Positions 7,561 through 16,437 of a stretch of 64,000 bases of DNA are shown here, piece after piece. Below the pieces are notes generated by a model that was not told where the DNA came from, ran no database searches, and worked only from the letters and a program-made list of their open reading frames with translations. How positions within the stretch are numbered: position 1 is the first letter of the stretch; the number at the start of each line of letters is the position of its first letter. The position numbers and the translations under genes were made by a program. This stretch comes from Siccibacter colletis (lineage in GTDB: Bacteria; Pseudomonadota; Gammaproteobacteria; Enterobacterales; Enterobacteriaceae), in assembly GCF_000696575.1 (NCBI RefSeq), contig NZ_JMSQ01000008.1, positions 310,001 to 374,000 on the forward strand, given 5' to 3'.

Positions 7561-7966
7561 ACTGCCGACACAGTGAAGGAGGTTTTCTACAGCATCAGAT
7601 AGCTGAAAAAATTTTTCTTAGCACATAGGGCGCTATTAATAATTATTGATGATAATGAATGCTATTTTTTGATCATAATTTAAATAGCGATTACCTCCAC
7701 CCTAATTTGGCTCGTTCGCTATGCTGGTTTTTTTATATTCATCCTTGTTATGACCGCGTCATAATCAGTAATATTGTCGCACAATGTTTAAAGCGCTACC
7801 CCCTATCGCTTTATATATTTCTTGGTGAATTAATTATCGATGTGTATGTTTTTTATTTCAATTATTCACCCAATCATTTAACATTAACATTCATGATATA
7901 TGGCTCGATTCCTTACAATTGATTATGGAGTAAACCCATTATTAAATGGTTGTTACATTATCCAGT
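7561..7966. other. AT-rich spacer
   Basis: About 400 bases downstream of cdiI. A plus-strand frame at 7659-7922 has no ribosome site or recognisable product. Nothing else is supported. Confidence 0.4.
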
Positions 7967-8230
7967 TCACTTTTTCTCATTACGCTCATCAATTTTTGTA
8001 AATAACCACACTCTGCAACCACATGCAACCCCTACAATAAAGCTTCCTACCAAAAGATAATCAAACTCTTTACGAGTGATATTTGGTCTACCATGAGTAA
8101 TCAACTCAATAAACACATTATTAACTAAAAAAATAAATACGAAAAAACAAGCGGCATAGTAAAATACGCTCAATATAAAATTTTTGAATGTAGCTTTCGG
8201 TTTACTTTTTATCTTTTTCATTAATTCCAT
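7967..8230 (-). CDS. cdiI: CdiI, immunity protein of the CdiA toxin tip
   Basis: Eighty-seven residues (or 84 if the second ATG at 8221 is used). A basic N-terminus (MKKIKSKPKATFKNF) precedes a strong membrane helix, a polar loop (THGRPNITRKEFDY), a second helix (LLVGSFIVGVACG) and a charged tail. It overlaps the end of cdiA by 20-29 bases, so translation is coupled. CDI immunity proteins bind or block their own toxin and protect the producer and its siblings; a two-helix inner-membrane protein suits a toxin that acts on the inner membrane. Family-level identity with known CdiI proteins could not be tested. A nonsense-mutated paralogue lies at 6990-7241. Confidence 0.75.
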   Translation of the reverse strand: MELMKKIKSKPKATFKNFILSVFYYAACFFVFIFLVNNVFIELITHGRPNITRKEFDYLLVGSFIVGVACGCRVWLFTKIDERNEKK

Positions 8231-11200
8231 CCTTTACTTTATTACTTATAAATTCGCCACCAAGCGATGAAATAATATCATTTACCTCGCCCGGCAATGG
8301 AGAAAATTGGCTAAATAATCCCCCTGCGAGCCCCCCTAGGCCTGCACCGCTAAGAGAACCTGCATCTGGACCATCGGTAAATAATGCTCCTCCCATGCCA
8401 ATGGCGACATTAGGAATAATTTTACGTCCCGGGGCTAACATTCCGGTTGCGAATGAAGCGGCACTCCCCTTGTAATCCCAAGATTTTTTCTCATTACCCG
8501 GTTGACTCAAATCATAGTATTGATATGCACCATTTGCCCCCCATGCGACAACTCCACCACCCACAACTTTACCCACCGATGCCGCTGGCCCCAGGTACCA
8601 CGCCCCAGCGATAAGAACGCCATCGGTATAACCCTCAACTATCACTTTCGTGATATTAGCGCCATCGGGCAGCGTTCCGGTTACCAGTTTATCTGATGCA
8701 TACCGGATCTGTTCTTCTGTCGCTGGATTAAGCACCTTCCCGCTATCATCCGTAAGATTTGTATTGGTCACCAGTGACACCTGAGCCTGACCATTAACCT
8801 GTACCGGTGGGGGCAGGAAATAATTCCAGCCATCACCCATGTTATTATTCTCAACCGTCGTCTTCCCGGTCTGGGCTGCGTAGGCCGCGCTCTGGGTGCT
8901 GTCGCCCACCAGTCCACCGGCGAGGCCCGACGCCAGGGTGGCCAGTGCGGAGACGGTTTCTTTTTCGCTTTCGGTGAGTGCGCCTGCCTTCTTGCCGTAC
9001 ATCTCGGCGGCAATCATGCCCGTCAGTTCGCCGGTTATCGCGCCCGCGGCACCTGCGGCGGCGTTCTGGCCCTGGGCGGCGGCAAGGGCGGCATTGACCA
9101 CCGCGTGCGCCGCGATTTTTCCTGCATTATCGAGTTCGGATTTATGCCCGATAAAGTCCGCTATCCACGGTGCGGCACCGCCGGCCAGCGCGGCGCCCAG
9201 GTCATTACCTGCCAGCCCCTTAATCACCGCGCCCGCGGTGTCCATCACCCGGGAATAGGTTCCGCCTACTCCGAAGCCGCTCGCTTTCACTTCCGCATCG
9301 TAATAGTTCTGGTAGGCCTGGGAGGCGATATCTTTCGCATCCGGGTTCGCTTTCGCGTTTTTATCCAGGATGTCCTGACGCGCCTTATCCAGGTCATCCT
9401 TTGACGCCGTCGCCAGCTTCGCTTTCGCCGCTTCGGTGGCGTGAATCGCCATCTCGCTGCGCACGATGTCCGTCGCCTGGCTCACCATCTCGCCCACCAG
9501 CTGCGCCTGCTGGATGCGCTGCTGCTCTTTCTCTTTATCGAATATCTGCGAAATCGAGCCGTTGGCGTGCTCCACGTCGCGGCTGAGCTGCGCCACGTCC
9601 TGGCCCTGCTTGTCCTGGTCGCGAATCACGAGGGTACCGTCGCTCACCGCCGCCCGGGTGGTGCCGCTGTCGTGCCCTTCCTCATTCACGCCCGCCAGCA
9701 TGGTGTTCGCCAGGTTACCGGCAAACTGGCTGCCGATGCTGCCCCCGGTGCTCAGGCCGATGCTCTGGTGCTCAACCTTGTAATCCGCCTGGTTGTGGAT
9801 GTCGCTGAAGCCCAGGGTGCCGGTGTCGAGGCGGTTTTTGTCCGCGCTGGCGGTGGAGCCGATAACCGCGCCGTTAAGCTGGGTGTGCTCGCCCACGGTG
9901 ACGTCGAAGCCGCCTTTCCCGGCGTAGATCCCGGTCTGCTCAACCACGCTGTCGTAGTTGCTGTGCATCTTGTCGCGGCTGAGGCTGACGCTGGCCGAGC
10001 CGCTCATCGATCCGATGTTAAAGCTGCCGCCCGCGCTGGCATTCTGCTGTTTCGAGTCGTAGCGGTCGCTGTCCTGCTCGCTGGTCAGCGTCAGGTTGCG
10101 GCCAACATCGGCCTTCACCGTCTCGCCGCTGACCTGCGCGCCCGTCAGGGTGGTGTCGCGTCCGCTGGTCAGGTTGACGGTGTCTCCGGCGTTAACCAGC
10201 GTCTCGGTATGGGTGGTGCCGTTGCCTTTCTCGCTGCCCTTGCCCTGGTTAACGCTGGCGGACACGTTAATGCCCCAGCCGCCGGACCCTGCGCCAATGC
10301 CGACGCCCACGCTGCCGCCGCTGCTCTTGTTGCTCCCGGTCTGCTGCTGGGTGTTCTGCGCCGACACCAGGTTGATGTCGCGGTTGGCAGTCAGGTTCAC
10401 ATCCTTACCGGCCTGCACCGTTGCGCCCTGCATCAGGATGTCGCCGTCCACGCCCTTCGCGCCGGAGCCTGTGGCTGTGATGTTGACGTTATCCCCGGCG
10501 GTCAGGCTGCCGCCGCGCGCGGTGGTCTGTTCGCTGTGCTGGGTGGACGATGAGGACTGCGAGCCGTAAGAGAGACTGACGCCGACGGTGTTATCGGAGG
10601 CGGCTGGCGTGCCGGCCTGCGCCATTGCCAGCCGAGCGGCCTGCGCCGCCTGGATGCCGGTCAGCGCCGCTTTGGTGTTCTGCAGGGCGGCAATGCGTCC
10701 GTTGCCGCTGGACTGCGCCTGGTGCGCGGTCTCAACGGCGGTATTCACCGCGCTGCCTACCGTGCCGGAAAGCGCCAGGGTGAAGCCACTCTGCTTCTGC
10801 TCCACCTTGTGGGTCTGCTCGTTATAGTCAGCCGCGGCGGTGATGGCGATGTTTTTGCCTTCCAGCGTCATATCCTGCCCGGCGATAAGCTCAGCGCTGC
10901 GGGCGTTGAGATCGTTGCCGGCCTGCAGCGTCAGGTTGCCCTGGCTGCTGCCCACGGTGCTGATGGCGTGGCTGATGCTCTTACCGTCATCGGTGGTGTT
11001 CAGGCTCTGACTACCCACGGTAAAGCCAATACCGCCGGTGCCCATCAGGCCGGACTTACTCTCTTTGCGCTGATGGTTCTCCTGCCGGTGCTCCTCAACG
11101 GTATCGATGGTCAGGTTGTTGCCCGCCCCGAGACGCACGTCGCCGTCACCCGCCACGTTGCTGCCGCGTACCGCCAGGTCGTTCCCGGCCAGCAGCGTCA

Positions 11201-14200
11201 CCTTGTCGCCGGTGAAATTACTGGCGACGGACTCTGTCGCCCGCACGTCATCGTGGGTCTCCAGCGACTGCGCGGAGAGGAAGCCTTTGCTGGTCTGCTT
11301 GCTGTGTTCGGTAAGGTGATACGCCGACTCGCCCGCGGTGATGTTGAGATCGTGTCCGGCGGTGGCGGTCAGCGCCTCCCCGGCATCGACCGTGGCAGCA
11401 CGCGCGTTAAGGTCGTTGCCCGCCGAGAGCGTCACGTTGCCGTTGCCGGCGATCTGGCTGCCAACCTCGTTACGCTCCGTCAGGTCGCGATAGTTATCCT
11501 TGCCCCAGTCGCCGCGCTCGCTGTGCGTGGTGGTAATGGTGCCGAGGTTAATGTTATTGCCTGCGGCAATGGTGGTGGTGCTCTCTTTGCCGTTGTTGCC
11601 CACCAGCGTGGCGGCGAGGTTAACGTCGTTGACGCCCTGCAGCACCAGTTTGCCGCCGTCGTTCTGCACGTAAATCCCCGCGGTGCGATCCAGGTGACGG
11701 TTCGCCGCATCGCCGCGCACAGTACTGGTGCTGGTGAGATCGCGTCCGGCGCGGATCTGCAGCGCGTCATCGGCCAGCAGCGTGCCGCCGATATTGCTGA
11801 AGTCGGTCAGGGCGGCGATGTCGATATTGCTGCCGCGGATCGTGCCGCTGTTGGTGATGTTGTTGCCGCTGAGCGCAGTCAAATCGCGGCCCAGCAGGGT
11901 GCCGCTGTTGTTCAGCTCGCCGGTCTGCAAGGCGACGCGGTTGCCCGCCAGCAGCGAACCGCTGCCGTCAACGTCGCCGTCTTTCACCCGCACGTAAACC
12001 TGCGGGACCAGCACCTGCTGGCTGGTGCCGTCCGCCAGCTGCACGGTTTCGGTGACCATCCACACCATGTCGGAGGTGAGCAGGGCCATCTGTTCCGGGC
12101 TGAGCGCCACGCCCGCGGTCAGGTTATGCGCCTTCGCAAAGGCAATGCCCGCATCCATCAGCGCTTTGTACTGGGCGTTGTCGTCATCAAAACCGCTGAG
12201 GTAGCGCTGTCCGGTGAGGTTAGCGACCTGATCGCGGATCAGCTGCTGCTCATAGAAGCCGTCGCCGAGGCGTTTCAGCGTGACATCCCCGTTGGGCGAC
12301 AGCGCTTTCTGCATGTAATCCGAGCTGAGCCAGGTACGTTCGTTGGTGAAACGCGCGTCGGTTTCGATCAGGTAGTTGCTGGTCGGCGAGGCGTGCACGG
12401 TATAGAGGCTGGCGGACGGCAGACGGGTGTTCACGCCGCTGGTGCGCACCAGGCGATCCGGCGTGTTGCCGGATGCGTCCTGCACGTTCTGGCCCACTTC
12501 CCAGCTCTGGCCCGGTGCCAGATGCACCGGCTGCGAGCCGTTAAAGGTCAGGGAAACCGGCTGGGCAAACTGCCCGGTATTGCGTCCGCCAGGGGCGGCG
12601 CCGCTGCCCTGCACCGCGCCATTGCTCTCCCAGGCGAGGGTGTTGAGTGAGATAGTCTGGGTGACCGCCGCCGGGCGATAGTCGCTGGTGCTTCTGCCCT
12701 GCGAGGTTTTGGTGCCGCCGAGTTTTCTTTTCTTCTTCTTGGCATACCAGCGCGTCTGCGACCCGACGTCGGTGATGATTTTCACGCCGGTGGTGGCGTC
12801 GTTATTCAGTACGCTGATGGTGCCGGCCAGCAGTTTGGCGGCGACGATCTGGCTGTCCTTGTTGTGCAGCAGATCGCTGTTGATGGTGAGATTGCCCCCG
12901 GAGATGATTTTGCCCGGATCGCTCTCTTTCACCCGCGTCTCCTGCACGGTGCGGGTGTAGTTGTATTCGTAGAACTCGCTGCCGCTGGTGCCGTCAGGCA
13001 TCTTCGCGGTGTGAACCCCGTATTTGTTCTTTTTACTGGTATTGACCTGGCTCCAGTCGAAGCGATCCCGTTTGCCTTTCAGTACCGCGTCATGATGGCG
13101 GGAGACCTCGCTGACCACCACTTCGGTGACCAGATTGTTATTGAGGTTCTGGATCTGGCTCATGTCGATGCGCATGTCGCCGCCCGACTCGATGGTCGCC
13201 CCGCGGTTGATGAGCATGGCGCCGCGGCCGACAGCGTTAAAGGCTGCATCCAGCGCACCGCCGATCGCCATCGCGCCTGCGCTGTAGATCAGGCCGTGGC
13301 CGCTGTTGTTGAGATTGCCCGCGCCAATATCCAGCCGATCGCGCGCCGCGATGGTCCCGGCGACGCCGTTTTCCGCCGCGTTATTCAGCGTACCGGCCTG
13401 CAGCGCAATGCGATCCCCGTACAGCCGCCCGCTGCCGAGGTTGTTCAGGGTGCCGGCCTGGATGTGGGTCAGCGAACCGTCGATCAGCCCGCGGTTGGTG
13501 AGCGTATCGTTCAGAATCAGGTGCGTTTCGCCGCCGCCCAGTTCAGCGCCTGCGGCGTTGCTGGCGCTGGCGGCATTGAGCGTCAGGCTTTTGCCTGCCA
13601 GCAGCTTGCCCTGGTTATCGACGTGTCCGCCGCTGCTCAGCGACAGTGCACCGTTCGCCACCATCTGGCTCTGGTTGGTAAAGCCCTGGGCGAGGGTAAG
13701 GTTCATATCGCCGTCGGAGAGCACTTTGCCGTCGCCGCTCAGGGCGCTGGCGTTAAGGTCGAGGCGCTGGCCGGCGACCAGGTTGCCGGCGCGGTTATTC
13801 ACCGTCAGCGGCGCATCGCTGCCGTCGAGGGTCAGCGCCTGCCCGGCCTGCACCGAGCCGTCGGCGTTGTCGAGTTCACGGGTGCGCAGCACGGCGTTCT
13901 GATTACTGCCGAACACGCCGCCGCTGTTGCCCAGCGAACCGGCCTGCAGATCGAGGTTGTTGCCCGCCACCAGCGTGCCCTGGGCGTTATCCACCGCACC
14001 GCCGATGCGGGCCGTAAGATTGCCGTCCCCGGCGGCGATGGTTTTCCCGCTGCGGTTGCTGAGCGCTGCGGCGTTAAGCTCCACGTCACCATCGGCAGCA
14101 AGCGTGCCGCCATCGTTGTTGATGGTGTCGTTAACGGTGGCGATCAGCCCGCCATCGCCGGATGCTACCAGCTGTCCGGTGCGGTTATCGAGGCTGCCAG

Positions 14201-16385
14201 CGGTGAGCGTCACGCCGTTATTGGCCGTCAGCACGCCGCCGGTGTTGTCCACCGCACCATTGACCTGCGCAGTCAGGTTGCCCTTGCCGAGCGCGGCCGT
14301 CTTGCCGCTGCGGTTATTCAGGGCACCCGCCGTCAAATCGACATCGCTGTTGGCGGCGATGGTCCCGGCCTCGTTATTCAGCAGGTTGCTGGCGCGCGCG
14401 GTCAGGCTGCCTTCTCCGGCGGCGATAAGGCTCCCATTGCGGTTGTTCAGCGTATCGGCACCGAGCCGGACAGCGCCATTGCTCTCGATCGCGCCGCCGT
14501 CGTTATCCAGCGCGCCGGTGGCGGTGACGTGCATATCGCCCGTGCCTTTCTGCACCAGCTGCCCGCCGCGGTGCGACAGGTTACCGGCATCAAGGGTGAT
14601 ATTGTCTGCGCTGGTGGTGGCGTTATTGAGTTGCAGATCGCCGACCTTTGCCGTCAGCGCGCCTGCCGAGGCGATCTCGCCCTCATCACCGCTGAAGCGC
14701 GGAGTGGTTACCGCCAGGGTGCCTTTCCCGGCGTGAACGATTTCACCTTTGCGGTTATCAATATTTCCGGCGTCGAGGGTGAGATTTCTGGCATTGGTGG
14801 CGATGCGCCCGCTGCCGTTGTTCAGCGAGCCCGCCGGGGCCAGCGTCATGTCTTCGTCGCCGGTCTGGACGATCTCGCCCTGCTGGTTAGAGAGGTCGTG
14901 CGCGGTTAGCGCAACGCGTTTCGCATTGAGCGCACCGCCGTCGTTATTGAGCGTCCCGGCGCTGCGCGCATCAAGGCTATCGGTGGCGACAACCTGTGCC
15001 TGACGCAGATCGAGATCGCCGTTACCGGCGTCGAGCGTCGCAGCGCGGGCGCTGGTACGGCTGCCGCTGGCATCGAGGCCGTTGCTGCGGGTAGTGAGCG
15101 CGCCAGCGGTCAGGTTTTCACCGTGCATACTGAGCTTGCCGTCGCTGGAGAGGCGCAGGTCGCCCTGCGTACCGATGCTGCCGTCGTTGCGAATACCGGC
15201 GGCGAGGGTGCTGGTTTTGCTGGCGGTGATGCGCGAGCCGGTCACTGTCGTGTTGCCGGTGGCGGCGAGGCTACCGCTGTGGTCGACATCGCCACGGCTG
15301 GTCACCGCCGCGTTACCGCCCGCGAACAGATGGCCGCTGTTGGTAACGCCATTACCCGCCAGCTGCATGTCGCCGCTGCTGTTGATGTTGCCGCTGTTCT
15401 CAATGCGGCCATCGGCGGTCACCACGACGGTGCCCGCCTGCGCGCCGATATTCCCGGCATTGCGCACCCCGACCCCGGCTTCGGTGCCGGTAAGACGGAT
15501 TTTCCCGGCATACATCCCGCCGAGGTTTGCCACGTCCACCGCCAGCTGTGGGCGGGTCGCCGCATCGGCGGCCTTCGCCTCGATGCGATCGTGGGCGGCA
15601 TCAACGTTGTTCGCCCCGGTGGTGACTTTCAGATCCTTTGCCCATAGCCCGGCGTTTACTTTGGTTGAGCGGGCAATGATGTCGGTGTAATCCTGGCGGG
15701 AGCTGTCCATGCCCTTGCCCTGAATCACGATCTCGCCTTTGTTAACCGCGTAGCCGGTGAGATTGCCGTCTTTGAGCTGCGCCTGACCGGTTGTCAGGGT
15801 GGCGCGGTTAGCATTGATGAAGCCGCAGCCGTCGCAGGTGATGCCCGACGGGTTGGCGATCACCACCTGAGCTTTTTTCCCGGCCACTTCGATGTAGCCG
15901 TTCAGGCGGCTTGGGTCGCGGGAGTTCACTTCGTTGAGGATGATTTTAGCTTCGCCGCGCGCCAGCCACGGGTTCGCCGCTACCATGCCGCCCTGCTGGG
16001 TCGCGACGTTTTTGCGGCTGTTGTTAAGGATGGCGCCTTTGCTGTTGACGTCGAACTGGCTGTAGACGTTGCGCGAGACCCCGGCTTTGCTCGGCGTCTG
16101 GATGTTGACCTGTGGCGTACCGTTGGCGCTGTTGAGGATGGTGGGTTTCTGATTCCCTGGCGCGTTGCGATCGGCCACGATATTGGCCGCCGCCGGCTGC
16201 ACGGCACCTAACGCCAGCAGCAGACCAAAGGAGACGGCGCGCAGGCGCGTTACGCACTGGCGCTGCACGCAGGACGGGCCGGATGCCGGACAGGCTACCG
16301 CACGACAGCTCCGGGAGATCTCTGCCACTACCATCAACATACCGCGCGCTTTGTTGAACACGATACGATACAGATTCTTGTTCAT
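8202..16385 (-). CDS. cdiA: CdiA, contact-dependent growth inhibition effector (two-partner secretion)
   Basis: A 2,727-residue cell-surface filament that delivers its C-terminal toxin into neighbouring bacteria on contact. The first 67 residues form an extended signal peptide (MNKNLYRIVFNKARGMLMVV, cut after QPAAA). The two-partner secretion domain follows, with the haemagglutination motif ANPSGITCDGCGF near 178. Long tandem filament repeats (Gly-Asn-Leu-Thr type) run to about 1150, a less repetitive receptor-binding-like segment lies around 1150-1600, and a second repeat block reaches about 2300. A pretoxin domain leads to VENN at 2511-2514, and a 213-residue hydrophobic, glycine-rich tip ends in EKDKK. 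A ribosome site (AGGG) sits 8 bases before the ATG, 52 bases after cdiB. The tip looks membrane-active; that is inference. Confidence 0.92.
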   Translation of the reverse strand: MNKNLYRIVFNKARGMLMVVAEISRSCRAVACPASGPSCVQRQCVTRLRAVSFGLLLALGAVQPAAANIVADRNAPGNQKPTILNSANGTPQVNIQTPSKAGVSRNVYSQFDVNSKGAILNNSRKNVATQQGGMVAANPWLARGEAKIILNEVNSRDPSRLNGYIEVAGKKAQVVIANPSGITCDGCGFINANRATLTTGQAQLKDGNLTGYAVNKGEIVIQGKGMDSSRQDYTDIIARSTKVNAGLWAKDLKVTTGANNVDAAHDRIEAKAADAATRPQLAVDVANLGGMYAGKIRLTGTEAGVGVRNAGNIGAQAGTVVVTADGRIENSGNINSSGDMQLAGNGVTNSGHLFAGGNAAVTSRGDVDHSGSLAATGNTTVTGSRITASKTSTLAAGIRNDGSIGTQGDLRLSSDGKLSMHGENLTAGALTTRSNGLDASGSRTSARAATLDAGNGDLDLRQAQVVATDSLDARSAGTLNNDGGALNAKRVALTAHDLSNQQGEIVQTGDEDMTLAPAGSLNNGSGRIATNARNLTLDAGNIDNRKGEIVHAGKGTLAVTTPRFSGDEGEIASAGALTAKVGDLQLNNATTSADNITLDAGNLSHRGGQLVQKGTGDMHVTATGALDNDGGAIESNGAVRLGADTLNNRNGSLIAAGEGSLTARASNLLNNEAGTIAANSDVDLTAGALNNRSGKTAALGKGNLTAQVNGAVDNTGGVLTANNGVTLTAGSLDNRTGQLVASGDGGLIATVNDTINNDGGTLAADGDVELNAAALSNRSGKTIAAGDGNLTARIGGAVDNAQGTLVAGNNLDLQAGSLGNSGGVFGSNQNAVLRTRELDNADGSVQAGQALTLDGSDAPLTVNNRAGNLVAGQRLDLNASALSGDGKVLSDGDMNLTLAQGFTNQSQMVANGALSLSSGGHVDNQGKLLAGKSLTLNAASASNAAGAELGGGETHLILNDTLTNRGLIDGSLTHIQAGTLNNLGSGRLYGDRIALQAGTLNNAAENGVAGTIAARDRLDIGAGNLNNSGHGLIYSAGAMAIGGALDAAFNAVGRGAMLINRGATIESGGDMRIDMSQIQNLNNNLVTEVVVSEVSRHHDAVLKGKRDRFDWSQVNTSKKNKYGVHTAKMPDGTSGSEFYEYNYTRTVQETRVKESDPGKIISGGNLTINSDLLHNKDSQIVAAKLLAGTISVLNNDATTGVKIITDVGSQTRWYAKKKKRKLGGTKTSQGRSTSDYRPAAVTQTISLNTLAWESNGAVQGSGAAPGGRNTGQFAQPVSLTFNGSQPVHLAPGQSWEVGQNVQDASGNTPDRLVRTSGVNTRLPSASLYTVHASPTSNYLIETDARFTNERTWLSSDYMQKALSPNGDVTLKRLGDGFYEQQLIRDQVANLTGQRYLSGFDDDNAQYKALMDAGIAFAKAHNLTAGVALSPEQMALLTSDMVWMVTETVQLADGTSQQVLVPQVYVRVKDGDVDGSGSLLAGNRVALQTGELNNSGTLLGRDLTALSGNNITNSGTIRGSNIDIAALTDFSNIGGTLLADDALQIRAGRDLTSTSTVRGDAANRHLDRTAGIYVQNDGGKLVLQGVNDVNLAATLVGNNGKESTTTIAAGNNINLGTITTTHSERGDWGKDNYRDLTERNEVGSQIAGNGNVTLSAGNDLNARAATVDAGEALTATAGHDLNITAGESAYHLTEHSKQTSKGFLSAQSLETHDDVRATESVASNFTGDKVTLLAGNDLAVRGSNVAGDGDVRLGAGNNLTIDTVEEHRQENHQRKESKSGLMGTGGIGFTVGSQSLNTTDDGKSISHAISTVGSSQGNLTLQAGNDLNARSAELIAGQDMTLEGKNIAITAAADYNEQTHKVEQKQSGFTLALSGTVGSAVNTAVETAHQAQSSGNGRIAALQNTKAALTGIQAAQAARLAMAQAGTPAASDNTVGVSLSYGSQSSSSTQHSEQTTARGGSLTAGDNVNITATGSGAKGVDGDILMQGATVQAGKDVNLTANRDINLVSAQNTQQQTGSNKSSGGSVGVGIGAGSGGWGINVSASVNQGKGSEKGNGTTHTETLVNAGDTVNLTSGRDTTLTGAQVSGETVKADVGRNLTLTSEQDSDRYDSKQQNASAGGSFNIGSMSGSASVSLSRDKMHSNYDSVVEQTGIYAGKGGFDVTVGEHTQLNGAVIGSTASADKNRLDTGTLGFSDIHNQADYKVEHQSIGLSTGGSIGSQFAGNLANTMLAGVNEEGHDSGTTRAAVSDGTLVIRDQDKQGQDVAQLSRDVEHANGSISQIFDKEKEQQRIQQAQLVGEMVSQATDIVRSEMAIHATEAAKAKLATASKDDLDKARQDILDKNAKANPDAKDIASQAYQNYYDAEVKASGFGVGGTYSRVMDTAGAVIKGLAGNDLGAALAGGAAPWIADFIGHKSELDNAGKIAAHAVVNAALAAAQGQNAAAGAAGAITGELTGMIAAEMYGKKAGALTESEKETVSALATLASGLAGGLVGDSTQSAAYAAQTGKTTVENNNMGDGWNYFLPPPVQVNGQAQVSLVTNTNLTDDSGKVLNPATEEQIRYASDKLVTGTLPDGANITKVIVEGYTDGVLIAGAWYLGPAASVGKVVGGGVVAWGANGAYQYYDLSQPGNEKKSWDYKGSAASFATGMLAPGRKIIPNVAIGMGGALFTDGPDAGSLSGAGLGGLAGGLFSQFSPLPGEVNDIISSLGGEFISNKVKDGINEKDKK
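8844..9586 (-). repeat. Pretoxin segment of cdiA, source of the orphan copies
   Basis: This cdiA stretch, just upstream of and including VENN, recurs at 3689-4430 (742 of 743 positions, one deletion) and 5731-6021 (291 positions). These near-identical arms can support recombination that swaps toxin tips. Confidence 0.85.
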
Positions 16386-16437
16386 CCTTAAATCCCTGTT
16401 GCGTGTGGCAGCGCCGGGCCGCCACGAAAAGCGTAAA

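Noticed and set aside
7659-7922. Plus-strand 87-codon frame downstream of cdiI
   Set aside because: AT-rich spacer, no ribosome site, no recognisable product, opposite to all neighbouring genes.
10722-14909. Two plus-strand open frames of over 600 codons each across cdiA
   Set aside because: They are antisense to the repeat region of cdiA. Repetitive GC-rich codons leave the opposite strand open; the products are low-complexity and have no ribosome sites.
13000-15700. Regularly spaced short repeats that could resemble a CRISPR array
   Set aside because: They are in-frame, degenerate filament repeats (about 20 residues each) of CdiA, without identical direct repeats or unique spacers.
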